Assembly (NCBI GenBank): GCA_945903265.1
Contig: CAMDNQ010000018.1
Coordinates: forward strand, 1-64,000
DNA from: Candidatus Sulfopaludibacter sp. SbA3
GTDB lineage: Bacteria; Acidobacteriota; Vicinamibacteria; Vicinamibacterales; UBA2999
DNA length: 64,000 bases
Direction: 5' to 3'
Shown here: one piece after another, positions 7,966-16,276 of the stretch
Layout: each line of letters starts with the position of its first letter
How positions within the stretch are numbered: position 1 is the first letter of the stretch
Translations under genes and position numbers: made by a program
The notes under the pieces: generated by a model
Databases searched by the model: none
What the model was told of the DNA's origin: nothing
What the model saw: only the letters and a program-made list of their open reading frames with translations

Positions 7966-9111
7966 CGACTTTTCGCCGTCCCAATCCTGATTGCGGCCGC
8001 CTTCCTGGGCGGTGTGACGACTCCGGCACAGGCCCAGGAACAGGCCCAGGACAATGCCAATAGCGGACTTCCATCGACCGGGCCGCTGTCCGGCTACATG
8101 GACTTCCACTTCAACAAGGCTGATGGTGAAGACGGGATCCTCGACTTCCATCGCTTTGTCCTGCTCTTCAACCACTCGTTTTCCCCGCGGCTGCGGTTCG
8201 TCGGCGAGCTCGAACTCGAGCATGCCCTGGTCGAAGGCCTCGAAGAAGCCGGTGAGCTCGAACTCGAGCAGGCGTATATCGACTTCCTGCTGTCTCGCCG
8301 GCTGAATCTGCGCGCCGGCATGCTGCTGATGCCGGTCGGCATCATCAACGAGCGCCACGAACCGCCTGTCTACAACGGCGTCGAGCGTCCCTTCGTGGAT
8401 ACGGTGATCATCCCGAGCACCTGGTTCGACGTGGGTGCGGGCGTGCACGGGGATCTCGGCGCCGGGTTCCGCTATCGCGCGTACGTGGTCGCGCCGTTGA
8501 ATTCGCTGGAGTTCACGGCGGACGAGGGCATCCGGGGGGGCGTCCAGAAGGGGTCGAAGGCCAACGTCCGCAATGTCGCCTACACCGGGCGGCTCGAATA
8601 CCTGGGCATCCGCGGCCTGACGCTCGGCGCGAGCGGGTGGACGGGAGACTCAAGCTTCGAGACGCCCCGACTCGATACGTCAGTCACCCTCGGCGAAGTC
8701 GACGCGCGCTTCAGGCGCGATCGGCTCGAACTGCGCGGCCAGTTCGCCGACGTCCGGATCGGCGATGCGGCGCGACTCAATGACAGTCTCGGTCGCATCA
8801 TCGGGATCTCGCCGAATATTGCCGCGGGCCTGCGCGGCTTTTATGGCGAAGCCGCCTACCGCGTCTGGAACAAGGGGGCGCCGCGCGACATGGTGGCGTT
8901 CGTCCGGTACGAAAACTTCGACACCCAGCACCGCATGCCCGAGGGGTTCCAGCCCCTCAAGGAATTCGATCGCGATGCGTGGGTGATGGGCGTGACGTAT
9001 TACCCGGATCCGGATATCGCCGTGAAAGCCGACTACATCAGCCTGCGCAACCGCAGCGGCCTGTTCGCCAACAGGCATCTCCTCAACCTGGGTCTGGGAT
9101 GGTGGTTCTGA
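7942..9111 (+). CDS. Outer-membrane porin, phosphate-selective O/P-like
   Basis: Predicted beta-barrel porin of 389 residues (385 if ATG 7954 is used). The signal peptide ends TPAQAQ. The mature part begins GYMDFHFNKADGEDGILDFHRFVLLFNHSF and continues as amphipathic strands, including LRAGMLLMPVGIINERHEP, a stretch typical of OprO/OprP-like or anion porins, to the C-terminal Trp-Phe. It supplies passive outer-membrane passage for small solutes. Neither candidate start has a clear Shine-Dalgarno, and both lie within the palindrome. The stop overlaps the start of the CuA-protein gene (TGATG), so the two are coupled. Confidence 0.8.
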   Translation: MWLRMVKYRLFAVPILIAAAFLGGVTTPAQAQEQAQDNANSGLPSTGPLSGYMDFHFNKADGEDGILDFHRFVLLFNHSFSPRLRFVGELELEHALVEGLEEAGELELEQAYIDFLLSRRLNLRAGMLLMPVGIINERHEPPVYNGVERPFVDTVIIPSTWFDVGAGVHGDLGAGFRYRAYVVAPLNSLEFTADEGIRGGVQKGSKANVRNVAYTGRLEYLGIRGLTLGASGWTGDSSFETPRLDTSVTLGEVDARFRRDRLELRGQFADVRIGDAARLNDSLGRIIGISPNIAAGLRGFYGEAAYRVWNKGAPRDMVAFVRYENFDTQHRMPEGFQPLKEFDRDAWVMGVTYYPDPDIAVKADYISLRNRSGLFANRHLLNLGLGWWF

Positions 9112-9512
9112 TGACGACACGCTCTGGACTCTTCGTCGCGCTCTTCGTCGCAGTCGTGGTCGCGGCGTCCGTCACCGGCGCCTCCCATGCGGCGTTGGCC
9201 GGTCAGGCCGCGCCCGTGCGGACGATTGAGATCACCGCATCCCGGTTCGAATTCTGGCCTTCGGAAATCTCCATCGCTGAGGGCGAGGCTGTCGAGTTCC
9301 GCATCACGAGCGAAGACACGGTGCACGGCTTTCGGATCGTGGGCAACGGCCTGAACCTTGTCGTGCCGAAACGAGGCAAGGGCGTCGCTGTCGCGCGCTT
9401 CACCGGGACGCAGGCCGGCCGATATTCGTTCGAATGCAACCGGATGTGCGGCGCCGGCCACAACTTCATGCGCGGTGTGCTTGTGGTGCGCGCGCCCGGA
9501 GCGGCACAGTGA
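9111..9512 (+). CDS. Soluble CuA-type cupredoxin
   Basis: Exported cupredoxin of 133 residues: signal peptide (about 1-32), then a Greek-key domain with all CuA ligands, namely His72 in TVHGF and C109-x3-C113-x3-H117-x2-M120 in CNRMCGAGHNFM. This is nearly the motif of cytochrome c oxidase subunit II (also found in N2O reductase), but the protein has no membrane helices and no oxidase subunit lies nearby. The position of the bridging carbonyl residue, usually Glu, is Arg111. A two-copper site implies one-electron transfer in the periplasm, possibly to or from the di-haem protein encoded next. Its stop overlaps the next GTG start. Confidence 0.83.
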   Translation: MTTRSGLFVALFVAVVVAASVTGASHAALAGQAAPVRTIEITASRFEFWPSEISIAEGEAVEFRITSEDTVHGFRIVGNGLNLVVPKRGKGVAVARFTGTQAGRYSFECNRMCGAGHNFMRGVLVVRAPGAAQ

Positions 9513-10714
9513 GGCATAAAGCGAGGCATACACGTCTTATCTCCTGCGCCGCGATTGTCTGGACGCTCATCGTCCTTGTGCAGGCGCGCGGGACGACGCA
9601 GGGATCGCCTGGATTTCCTGGCGGCCCGCTGCCCGGCATCACCAACCTGGAGTTCAGCGAGTTCCGCCTCGGAGTGGACGACTTCATGGAAGTGGAAACG
9701 GCCGAAGAGGGACTCGGCCCGGCGTTCAACGGCACGAGCTGCGCCGTCTGCCATAACCTGCCGTCGATTGGTGGGGGCGGCGTCATCCTCGAAGTACGCG
9801 CCGGATATCGGGACGCGCTCGGCGGCGCCGACGGCCTCAACCCGGCCGGCGACACGCTGATCCACATGCTGTCGACGCCGTCGCACAGCTGCCAGCCGTC
9901 GATACCGGAAGACGCGAACGTGATTGCCCACCGGGCGCCGATTCCGCTTTTCGGGGCCGGACTGGTCGAAGCGATCCCGGACGAGACCATCCTGGCCCTC
10001 GCGGACCCTGATGACCGGAATCGCGACGGCGTCAGCGGCCGCGCGGGCATCGTCGTGGATGTGGCGACGGGAGGGACGCGTGTCGGCCGCTTCGGGTGGA
10101 AGTCACAGCATGCGACGCTCCTCGCGTTCGGCGCCGATGCCTACCGGAACGAGATGGGCATCACCAATGAGCTCTTTCCGAACGAGTTCTCGTTCGGCAT
10201 CTCCGCGGCCCAGATGAAGCTGTGCGATCCCCTGCCTGACCCCGAAGACCGCCGCGACCCCGTGACGCGCCGGCGCGGGATCGACAACTTCGAGTCGTTC
10301 ATGAAGTTCCTCGCGCCTGTCGCGCGGAGCCACGCGGACGAGCAGACGCGCGAAGGCGAGCGGGTGTTCTCCGCGATCGGCTGCGCGACGTGCCACGTCC
10401 CCGCCCTGGACACCGGCGCCAGCGCGCACCCGGCCTTCCACCGCAAAAGGGTGGAACTCTTCTCAGATCTGCTGCTGCACGACGTCGGCACGAGCGACGA
10501 CATCCGCCAGGGCGGCGCGGCGGCCGACGAACTCCGCACGCCTGCCCTCTGGGGGCTGCGCTTCCGGCGGCCGCTCCTCCACGACGGCAGCGCCGCGACG
10601 ATCACGGACGCGATCGAGCGTCACGCCGGGGAGGCGGCGCTCGCGAGGCGCGGCTTCGGTCAGCTGCCCGCGCAGACGAAAGACACGCTGCTCGCGTTCC
10701 TCCGATCGCTGTAA
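9509..10714 (+). CDS. Di-haem oxidoreductase (DHOR / DUF1111 family)
   Basis: Periplasmic two-haem protein of 401 residues. After a signal sequence (about 1-32) come the first haem motif CAVCH (Cys78-His82) with following NLPSIGGGG, a middle region with AHRAPIPLFGAGLVEAIPD and GRFGWKSQHATLLAFGADAYRNEMGI, and the second motif CATCH near residue 292. Order and spacing fit the DHOR family (PF06537), related to MauG and cytochrome c peroxidases. The GTG at 9509 overlaps the CuA-protein stop and starts the signal sequence directly. Suggested role: redox enzyme paired with the CuA protein; the substrate is unknown. Confidence 0.82.
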   Translation: MRHKARHTRLISCAAIVWTLIVLVQARGTTQGSPGFPGGPLPGITNLEFSEFRLGVDDFMEVETAEEGLGPAFNGTSCAVCHNLPSIGGGGVILEVRAGYRDALGGADGLNPAGDTLIHMLSTPSHSCQPSIPEDANVIAHRAPIPLFGAGLVEAIPDETILALADPDDRNRDGVSGRAGIVVDVATGGTRVGRFGWKSQHATLLAFGADAYRNEMGITNELFPNEFSFGISAAQMKLCDPLPDPEDRRDPVTRRRGIDNFESFMKFLAPVARSHADEQTREGERVFSAIGCATCHVPALDTGASAHPAFHRKRVELFSDLLLHDVGTSDDIRQGGAAADELRTPALWGLRFRRPLLHDGSAATITDAIERHAGEAALARRGFGQLPAQTKDTLLAFLRSL

Positions 10715-10818
10715 CTCGCTGTGCCGCGTCACGTGCCGACGCCGTAAGCACCAGCTTCAGACCAGCTCAGCGGCATTACGGTACGAAACCTGAAGGTCAT
10801 CCGGTCAGGAGGGCCTCT

Positions 10819-11544
10819 ATGTACCGCCCAATGATGTTGTTTTTCGCGTTGATGTGCTCGCCTGTGATGGCGGCTGCCCAGCAGCCCTGCACGAGCGACG
10901 CGCGACCCGTCGTGAACGAGCTTTACAGGCACATGCTCGAGCGGAACGCTGATGCCCGCAGCAATTACTGGGTGCAGCAGCTCCAGAGTGGTCAAACCGT
11001 GAAGGATCTCGTTCGAGAGTTTGCCAAGTCGGACGAGCATGTCGAACGGTTCTGGAGACAGGAATCGGGGGAGGCCACTCCCTACCTCAGGGCGATGAGC
11101 ACCTTCTATCGGCACATTCTCGGGGTGCAGCTCGATGCCACCACGGCCCGAACCTTTGCGAACCAGGCGACGCGCCGGGGCCTCGACCCCGTGATCGACC
11201 AGATTGTCGACTCCGCCGAGTACACCCAGCGTTTTGGCGACTGGGGTGTACCCGGGTCGGGCGGGCTCCAGTACTGCGGACCGAACAGCGGACCTAACAA
11301 CCGGACGTTTAACGCCAACCCGGACACGGACCCCGCGGACCAGGCGGATCGAACACGGTTCGAGGACATGGACGTCAACAACGACGGCGTTGTCTCCCGA
11401 CGCGAATGGCGTGGTACCCCGGTGGCGTTTGAGAACCAGGACTGGAACGACGACGGCCTCCTGTCGGGGGCCGAACTCGAGCCAGCCGAAGCGCAGGGGC
11501 GCGGCCGCGGCCGGGGCCGGGGGCAACCAGGGCAATCAGGTTAA
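10819..11544 (+). CDS. Secreted DUF4214/EF-hand protein, N-terminal part of a split gene
   Basis: Frame of 241 residues with a signal peptide (to about residue 22), two DUF4214-like helical units (LYRHMLERNADARSNYWVQQL; FYRHILGV, TQRFGDWG) and an EF-hand loop DVNNDGVVSRREW near 193. DUF4214 units occur in secreted and S-layer-linked proteins. The frame runs into an Arg-Gly repeat (GRGRGRG) and stops at 11544, while the next frame continues with Asn-Gln-Gly repeats, more EF-hands and a sugar-binding-like domain. One base too many in the G5 run at 11519-11523 would explain this. ATG 10819 is preceded by AGGAGGG. Confidence 0.7.
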   Translation: MYRPMMLFFALMCSPVMAAAQQPCTSDARPVVNELYRHMLERNADARSNYWVQQLQSGQTVKDLVREFAKSDEHVERFWRQESGEATPYLRAMSTFYRHILGVQLDATTARTFANQATRRGLDPVIDQIVDSAEYTQRFGDWGVPGSGGLQYCGPNSGPNNRTFNANPDTDPADQADRTRFEDMDVNNDGVVSRREWRGTPVAFENQDWNDDGLLSGAELEPAEAQGRGRGRGRGQPGQSG

Positions 11545-12121
11545 TCGGGGCAATCAGGATCAGGTCAATCAGACCGCGCGCCGCACGCTGCGGTTCGACA
11601 CGCTGGATGCCAACGGCAACGACCGCATCGAACCGCGCGAGTGGGACGGCACCGTCGCGGCGTTCAACCGGCTCGACGCCAATAACGACAACTTCATCAC
11701 GCGGGCCGAAATGGTCGGTGCGGACGCGGAGCCCGTGGCGCCGGTCGCGACGTCGGGACAGGCCGCCTCCAGGTCCGTTCGCGTCGACGGCCGCAATCGA
11801 TGGACGGACACCGGCATCATGGTCCGCGCGGGTCAGGTGATCAATTTCGACGCCCGCGGAACCGTCCGGCTCGGACCGAACGACAGCGATGTCGCCGGCG
11901 TCGACGGATTGTTCAGCGGGCGCCGTGATAACAACGCGCCGATGGGGAACCAGCCAACGGGCGGCCTGATCGCGCGCATCGGCAACTCACCCAGCTTCTG
12001 GGTGGGCGATGGCAACAGCCTGCGTGCGCCGGCCGCCGGACGCCTCTATCTGGGCGTCAATGACAATTCTCTCGCCGACAATGCGGGAGACTTTCAGGTC
12101 GTCGTCGACGTCGAGCCCTGA
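11520..12121 (+). pseudogene. C-terminal part of the split EF-hand/lectin-like gene
   Basis: Open frame (+1 relative to the preceding CDS) that continues it: Asn-Gln-Gly repeats, two EF-hand loops (DANGNDRIEPREW, DANNDNFITRAEM) and a domain resembling the PA-IL/LecA galactose-binding lectin fold (SVRVDGRNRWTDTGIMVRAGQ ... GRLYLGVNDNSLADNAGDF). The start of this piece is the frameshift point; no ribosome-binding site or signal peptide precedes it. With one G removed at 11519-11523 the two parts give one secreted protein of about 433 residues. Whether the shift is a sequencing error, a real mutation or a slippage site cannot be decided here. Confidence 0.6.
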
Positions 12122-12142
12122 GCGATCAGTCCAAAATCCCAA

Positions 12143-12203
12143 TGACCAAATCCCGATCTTCGGATTTGGGATTTGGGATTTGGGATTTGCGATTGGGATT
12201 TGC
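12143..12203. repeat. Short tandem repeats and hairpin after the lectin-like gene
   Basis: CCAAATCC (12146-12153) pairs with GGATTTGG (12162-12169) as an 8-bp hairpin. From 12163 the unit GGGATTT recurs in tandem, with a degenerate copy near 12190. It lies between two convergent genes and could act as a weak bidirectional terminator, though no U-tract follows. Confidence 0.5.
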
Positions 12204-13631
12204 CTACGGTAGCCACTCGGCAGGCCGCTGGGCGTACGCCTCGAACCAGTCGGCGAGCGCGTCATAGCGCGCGGCACTCTCGGCTGTAGCCGGCACATAG
12301 GTGTTGAACAGCGCGGCGCAGACTCCGGCATCTTCCAGCAGGCCGTGCAGGTACGTCCCAATCACCCGGGTACCCACCACCCCATCTGCCGATCCGTCCT
12401 CGAGCCGGGCAAACGCTCCGTACGGAGTACGCGTGGTCGTCTGGCCCATATGAATCTCATAGGCCGCACATGAGATGCCTTGTGCCGGGCTCCCTTTCTC
12501 GATCGTCGCGCGGCGAATGCGCGTCGTCTTGTCTTTCAGCATGACCGTGTCCGCCGCGATCAGCCCGAGGCCCCGTGCGGCGCCGGATTCGACGCCCGAG
12601 TCGACGCCGTCCGGATCCGTGATCGTCTCCCCCATCATCTGGAAGCCGCCGCAGATGCCGAGCACGGTTGCGCCCCGCTGGTGCTGTGCGCGCACCCACG
12701 CGTCGAGACCCCGCGCGCGCAGCCAGGCGAGATCCGACAGCGTGTCCTTGCTGCCGGGCAGGATGACGAAGTCGTAGGCGCGATCGACGGGCGACGCGAT
12801 CCAGTCCGCCCACGTCAGCAGCCGGAAGTCGGTGCCGTTCGAGAGCCGCGGCAGCTGCAGGATGGCAATCGACGCGCCGGCGGGAGCCGGCGTCGTCGGC
12901 CTGCGCTCGAGCGCAAGGCTGTCTTCGGCGTCGACGGTAATGCCCTCGGTGTGCGGAAAGACCCCGAGGCAGGGTGCACCCGAGAGGCGTTCCAGCATCG
13001 CGCGGCCTTCGTCGAAGAGCGACATGTCGCCGCGAAACTTGTTGACCAGAAATCCGCGGAAGAGCGTGCGCTCTTCCGGCGTCAGTACCGCGACGCTTCC
13101 CGCAACGGAACCGAAGACGCCGCCGCGCTCGATATCGGCCACGAGAATCCACGGCGCCTGGATTCGAGTGACCAACCCGAGATTGACCAGGTCGTGAGGG
13201 CGCAGATTCAGCTCGCTCACGCTGCCCGCGCCTTCGACGACGATGACGTCGAACCGGCGCGCGAGATCCTCGTAGGCCCGCAGCACTTCCCCCAGGAGCG
13301 GCTTGAAGTGCGCGTAGTACTCGCGCGCGGGCAGGGTCTTCCACACCTGCCCGTGCACGATGACCTGGCTCGTGCCGTTGCCGTTCGGCTTCAGGAGAAT
13401 CGGATTCATCGCCGGTTCCGGCTCGAGGCCGCAGGCTTCCGCCTGGGCCACCTGCGCGCGTCCGATCTCTCCCCCTCCCCGGCAGGGGTACGAGTGGTTC
13501 GACATGTTCTGCGCCTTGAACGGCGCGACGCGGACACCCTGGCGCCGGAGCCACGCGCAGATAGCGGTCGCCATCCAGCTCTTGCCGGCGTTCGAGGAGG
13601 TGCCGCCGATGAAGAACGGTTTGGCGCTCAC
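12204..13631 (-). CDS. cobQ: Cobyric acid synthase
   Basis: Glutamine-dependent amidotransferase of 475 residues that amidates side chains b, d, e and g of adenosylcobyrinic a,c-diamide to give cobyric acid. The N-terminal dethiobiotin-synthetase-like ATPase has GGTSSNAGKSW and VVEGAGSVSELNL. The C-terminal class-I amidotransferase has the nucleophile Cys in GICGGFQMMG and the catalytic His in GTYLHGLLED. Both domains are intact and the length is normal. The GTG at 13631 overlaps the stop of the permease gene, so it is the last gene of the B12 operon. Confidence 0.93.
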   Translation of the reverse strand: MSAKPFFIGGTSSNAGKSWMATAICAWLRRQGVRVAPFKAQNMSNHSYPCRGGGEIGRAQVAQAEACGLEPEPAMNPILLKPNGNGTSQVIVHGQVWKTLPAREYYAHFKPLLGEVLRAYEDLARRFDVIVVEGAGSVSELNLRPHDLVNLGLVTRIQAPWILVADIERGGVFGSVAGSVAVLTPEERTLFRGFLVNKFRGDMSLFDEGRAMLERLSGAPCLGVFPHTEGITVDAEDSLALERRPTTPAPAGASIAILQLPRLSNGTDFRLLTWADWIASPVDRAYDFVILPGSKDTLSDLAWLRARGLDAWVRAQHQRGATVLGICGGFQMMGETITDPDGVDSGVESGAARGLGLIAADTVMLKDKTTRIRRATIEKGSPAQGISCAAYEIHMGQTTTRTPYGAFARLEDGSADGVVGTRVIGTYLHGLLEDAGVCAALFNTYVPATAESAARYDALADWFEAYAQRPAEWLP

Positions 13632-14626
13632 ATCCGGCGCCGCACGAGCCAGACGAGGTAGGGCCCGCCGATCAGAGCGGTGATCGCGCCCGCGGGCACT
13701 TCCGCGGGCGCCAGGACCATCCGGCCAATCGCGTCGCACGCCGCGAGCAGGACGCCGCCCAGAAAAAATGAACACGGCATGAGTACGCGGTCATCGGCGC
13801 TGACGCGCGTCCGCACGACGTGCGGCACGACCAGGCCGATGAATCCGATCGGCCCGGTGAGCGCCACCGTCGTTGCCGCCAGCAGGGAGCCGGCCAGATA
13901 GCCACCCAACATCAGCCTGGCGACGGCCGCGCCGCGCGTGGCGGCCCACGCATCTCCCACCGCAAGCAGGTTCCACTGCCGGGCCTGACGCACGACGAGT
14001 ATGGAGATAGTCACGATGACAGCGACGTACACGGACAGGGCGGGATAGTCGACGGCGTCAAGACTCCCGATCAGCCACCGCGAGATGGCAAAGGAGTCGG
14101 ACATGCCAACGAGGCTGTGCACCAGGAGAATCATCGCCGCACAGACGCTGTTTGTGGCAACGCCCGCAAGCAGCAGGCCGATGGTCGACATCTGACGCTG
14201 TTTGGTGGCGGCCAGCACGACCAGCCACAGCACGGCGCCCGCGCCGGCGAGCGCTCCGGCCCAGATGCCAGGGACGCCGATGACGGTATGCCAGCCGAAG
14301 GCGATGGCCAGCACCGCGCCGAGCGCCGCACCGGTCGACACGCCCAGCGTGTACGGCGTGGCCAGTGCCTCGCGGAGCATCGACTGAAAGAGGCTTCCGG
14401 CCAGCGCGAGCGCGGCGCCGCCGAACAGTCCCAGGAGCGTCCGCGACAGACGAAGGTGCAGCAGGATCGATCGGTCCGGCTCCTCACCCGCCCAGGCACG
14501 CCCCAGATCCAGAGACGAAGGACCGGCGAGCGGCAGCAGCAGCGCGGCGGCGACGAAGGCGACTGCGGATCCCACGACCCAGCGGCGTCCGTGAGCATCG
14601 CGGTCAGCTGCCCCGAAGGATGTCAC
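13628..14626 (-). CDS. btuC: B12-type ABC transporter permease (BtuC/FecCD family)
   Basis: Inner-membrane permease of 332 residues with about ten helices. Typical family segments are SRTLLGLFGGAALALAGSLFQSMLREALATPYTLGVSTGAALGA (residues 60-105) and the cytoplasmic coupling region GPIGFIGLVVPHVVR near 265. The family also carries iron-siderophore permeases; the B12 assignment rests on the riboswitch upstream and the cbiZ, cbiB and cobQ neighbours. It overlaps the ATPase gene by four bases and cobQ by four, so all are coupled. Confidence 0.88.
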   Translation of the reverse strand: MTSFGAADRDAHGRRWVVGSAVAFVAAALLLPLAGPSSLDLGRAWAGEEPDRSILLHLRLSRTLLGLFGGAALALAGSLFQSMLREALATPYTLGVSTGAALGAVLAIAFGWHTVIGVPGIWAGALAGAGAVLWLVVLAATKQRQMSTIGLLLAGVATNSVCAAMILLVHSLVGMSDSFAISRWLIGSLDAVDYPALSVYVAVIVTISILVVRQARQWNLLAVGDAWAATRGAAVARLMLGGYLAGSLLAATTVALTGPIGFIGLVVPHVVRTRVSADDRVLMPCSFFLGGVLLAACDAIGRMVLAPAEVPAGAITALIGGPYLVWLVRRRM

Positions 14627-15432
14627 GTGTAGTACACCCAGGGCCGGCCGGCGGGCGTGCGCGTCACCGCGAGGTTCGGCGAAAACCAGCGCAGCCAGCT
14701 GGAGTCGTCAACGGCAGTGTCCGTCGGCAGGTCGGCGACGAGGCGGCCGTCCGACAGCACAAGCAGCCGGGAGCAGAACGTCAGCGCGAGATTGATGTCG
14801 TGGGTGACGGCGATGCATGCGGCCCCGCGCGCCACCTCTTCCCGAAGCATCTGAAAACATTGCAGTTGCTGTTCGACGTCGAGGAACGTGGCCGGCTCGT
14901 CGAGCAGCAACAGCCGCGGCGCCTGGGCAAGGCAGGCCGCCAGCAGCACGCGCTGGCGCTCGCCGCCACTCAGCGTCGACAGCCGGCGGGCTCGGAACTG
15001 GAGGCACCCGCAGCGCTCCATGGCTGCGGCCGCCGCGGCGCGGTCCTCTGCCGAATCCATCCATCCTGACGCGTGCGGATATCGGCCCATCAGCACGAGT
15101 TCCTCGGCGGAAAAGGACACCTCGGCGCGTGTCATCTGCGGGAGGTGGACGAGAATCCGCGCCAGCGCTCGAGCGGGCCATTCCCGCCGCGGCCGGCCCT
15201 CGACGAGGATGTCGCCGTCGCTCAACCCCCGCAGGCCGCCGATCAGATCGAGCAGCGTGCTCTTGCCCGCGCCGTTGCGGCCGACGAGGGCGACGAACTC
15301 TCCAGGGGCGGCGCGGAAGCTGACGTCGCCGAGAATGCGGCGGCCGTCAATCTGCCACCCCGCACCGCGCACGTCGAGCAGCGCGGCGCCTTCGACCAAA
15401 GCGTCGGCCACAGCGTCAGAATCGGACGCCAT
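14623..15432 (-). CDS. btuD: B12-type ABC transporter ATPase
   Basis: ATPase of 269 residues energising the BtuC-like permease from the cytoplasmic face. It shows Walker A GRNGAGKST (about residue 52), the Q-loop in HLPQMTR, the signature LSGGERQR, Walker B LLLLDEPA and the switch His in AVTHD. Organisation matches the FecE/BtuD subfamily. ATG 15432 lies 17 bases inside the end of the binding-protein gene, showing translational coupling. Substrate is inferred from the surrounding cobamide genes. Confidence 0.9.
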   Translation of the reverse strand: MASDSDAVADALVEGAALLDVRGAGWQIDGRRILGDVSFRAAPGEFVALVGRNGAGKSTLLDLIGGLRGLSDGDILVEGRPRREWPARALARILVHLPQMTRAEVSFSAEELVLMGRYPHASGWMDSAEDRAAAAAAMERCGCLQFRARRLSTLSGGERQRVLLAACLAQAPRLLLLDEPATFLDVEQQLQCFQMLREEVARGAACIAVTHDINLALTFCSRLLVLSDGRLVADLPTDTAVDDSSWLRWFSPNLAVTRTPAGRPWVYYT

Positions 15433-16276
15433 GCAGCCACAACGCCATGGTCTCCGCCGCCTCCGTCATCCGGGGTCCTGGAATGACAAAGGCATCGCTG
15501 AGGACGACGTGCACCCTGGCCGCGCGCGTGCCGGCGATCTGCTGGCGCTTCCACATGCCCAGCGTGACCGCCTCGCGCGCCACCCGCTCGTTCGGCCGAT
15601 CCTCCATGTCTCCGGCATCGATGATGACGTCCGGCTCGAGGCGGATCACGGTTTCCATCGAGATGCGCGGATACTCCGGCAGGCGGGGGTCGGACAACAC
15701 GTTGACGCCGCCCGCAACAGACACGAGTTCGCTCAGGTATGAGCCGTGGCCGGCCGCGACGAGATCGGTCAGCGTGCCGGGCCGCCGGCCGACGAGGAGC
15801 AGCACACGCTGCGGGCGGCGCCCGGCGACCGCCTTCCTGATCTGATCGAAGCGGCGTTCGATGCCGGCAACGAGCGCCTCGGCGCTCCCCGGCACCCCCG
15901 CGGCCGCGCCGATGGCGCGCATCGACGAAAACACCCCGTGGAGCCCCACGAAATCGACCGTGATGAACGGAACCCTGACCGTCTTCAGGTTGCGCTCCAG
16001 TTGGTCCGCCTTCGCGTGGATGACGACGAGATCGGGGCGCAGCTGCGCGATCCGCTCCACGTCAGGCCGAAGATAGGTGCCGATTTTCGGAAGCGATGCC
16101 ACCTGCGGCGGAAATCGGCAGAACTGCGACACCGCCACGACCTGATCGCCCAGGCCAAGGGCGAACAGCGTTTCCGTCATGCTCGGAGAGGTGGAGATGA
16201 TGCGGCGCGCCGGCTGCGCCTCAATCGTCGCAGCGCACGCACACGCCAGCAGCAGGGTCAGTCGAAGCAGCGCCAT
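15416..16276 (-). CDS. btuF: B12-type periplasmic binding protein
   Basis: Exported solute-binding protein of 286 residues (signal peptide to about residue 20). The two-lobed class III fold is suggested by RIISTSPSMTETLFALGLGDQVVAVS, IAQLRPDLVVIHAKADQ and the C-lobe segment LEPDVIIDAGDME. This is the BtuF/FhuD-like family that delivers cobamides or siderophores to BtuC-type permeases. It starts one base before the upstream receptor stop ends and is followed by the ATPase and permease genes. Cargo is inferred from the riboswitch-controlled context. Confidence 0.88.
   Translation of the reverse strand: MALLRLTLLLACACAATIEAQPARRIISTSPSMTETLFALGLGDQVVAVSQFCRFPPQVASLPKIGTYLRPDVERIAQLRPDLVVIHAKADQLERNLKTVRVPFITVDFVGLHGVFSSMRAIGAAAGVPGSAEALVAGIERRFDQIRKAVAGRRPQRVLLLVGRRPGTLTDLVAAGHGSYLSELVSVAGGVNVLSDPRLPEYPRISMETVIRLEPDVIIDAGDMEDRPNERVAREAVTLGMWKRQQIAGTRAARVHVVLSDAFVIPGPRMTEAAETMALWLHGVRF

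Noticed and set aside
12480-13661. A 393-codon frame antisense to cobQ
   Set aside because: Antisense shadow; cobQ has all catalytic motifs.
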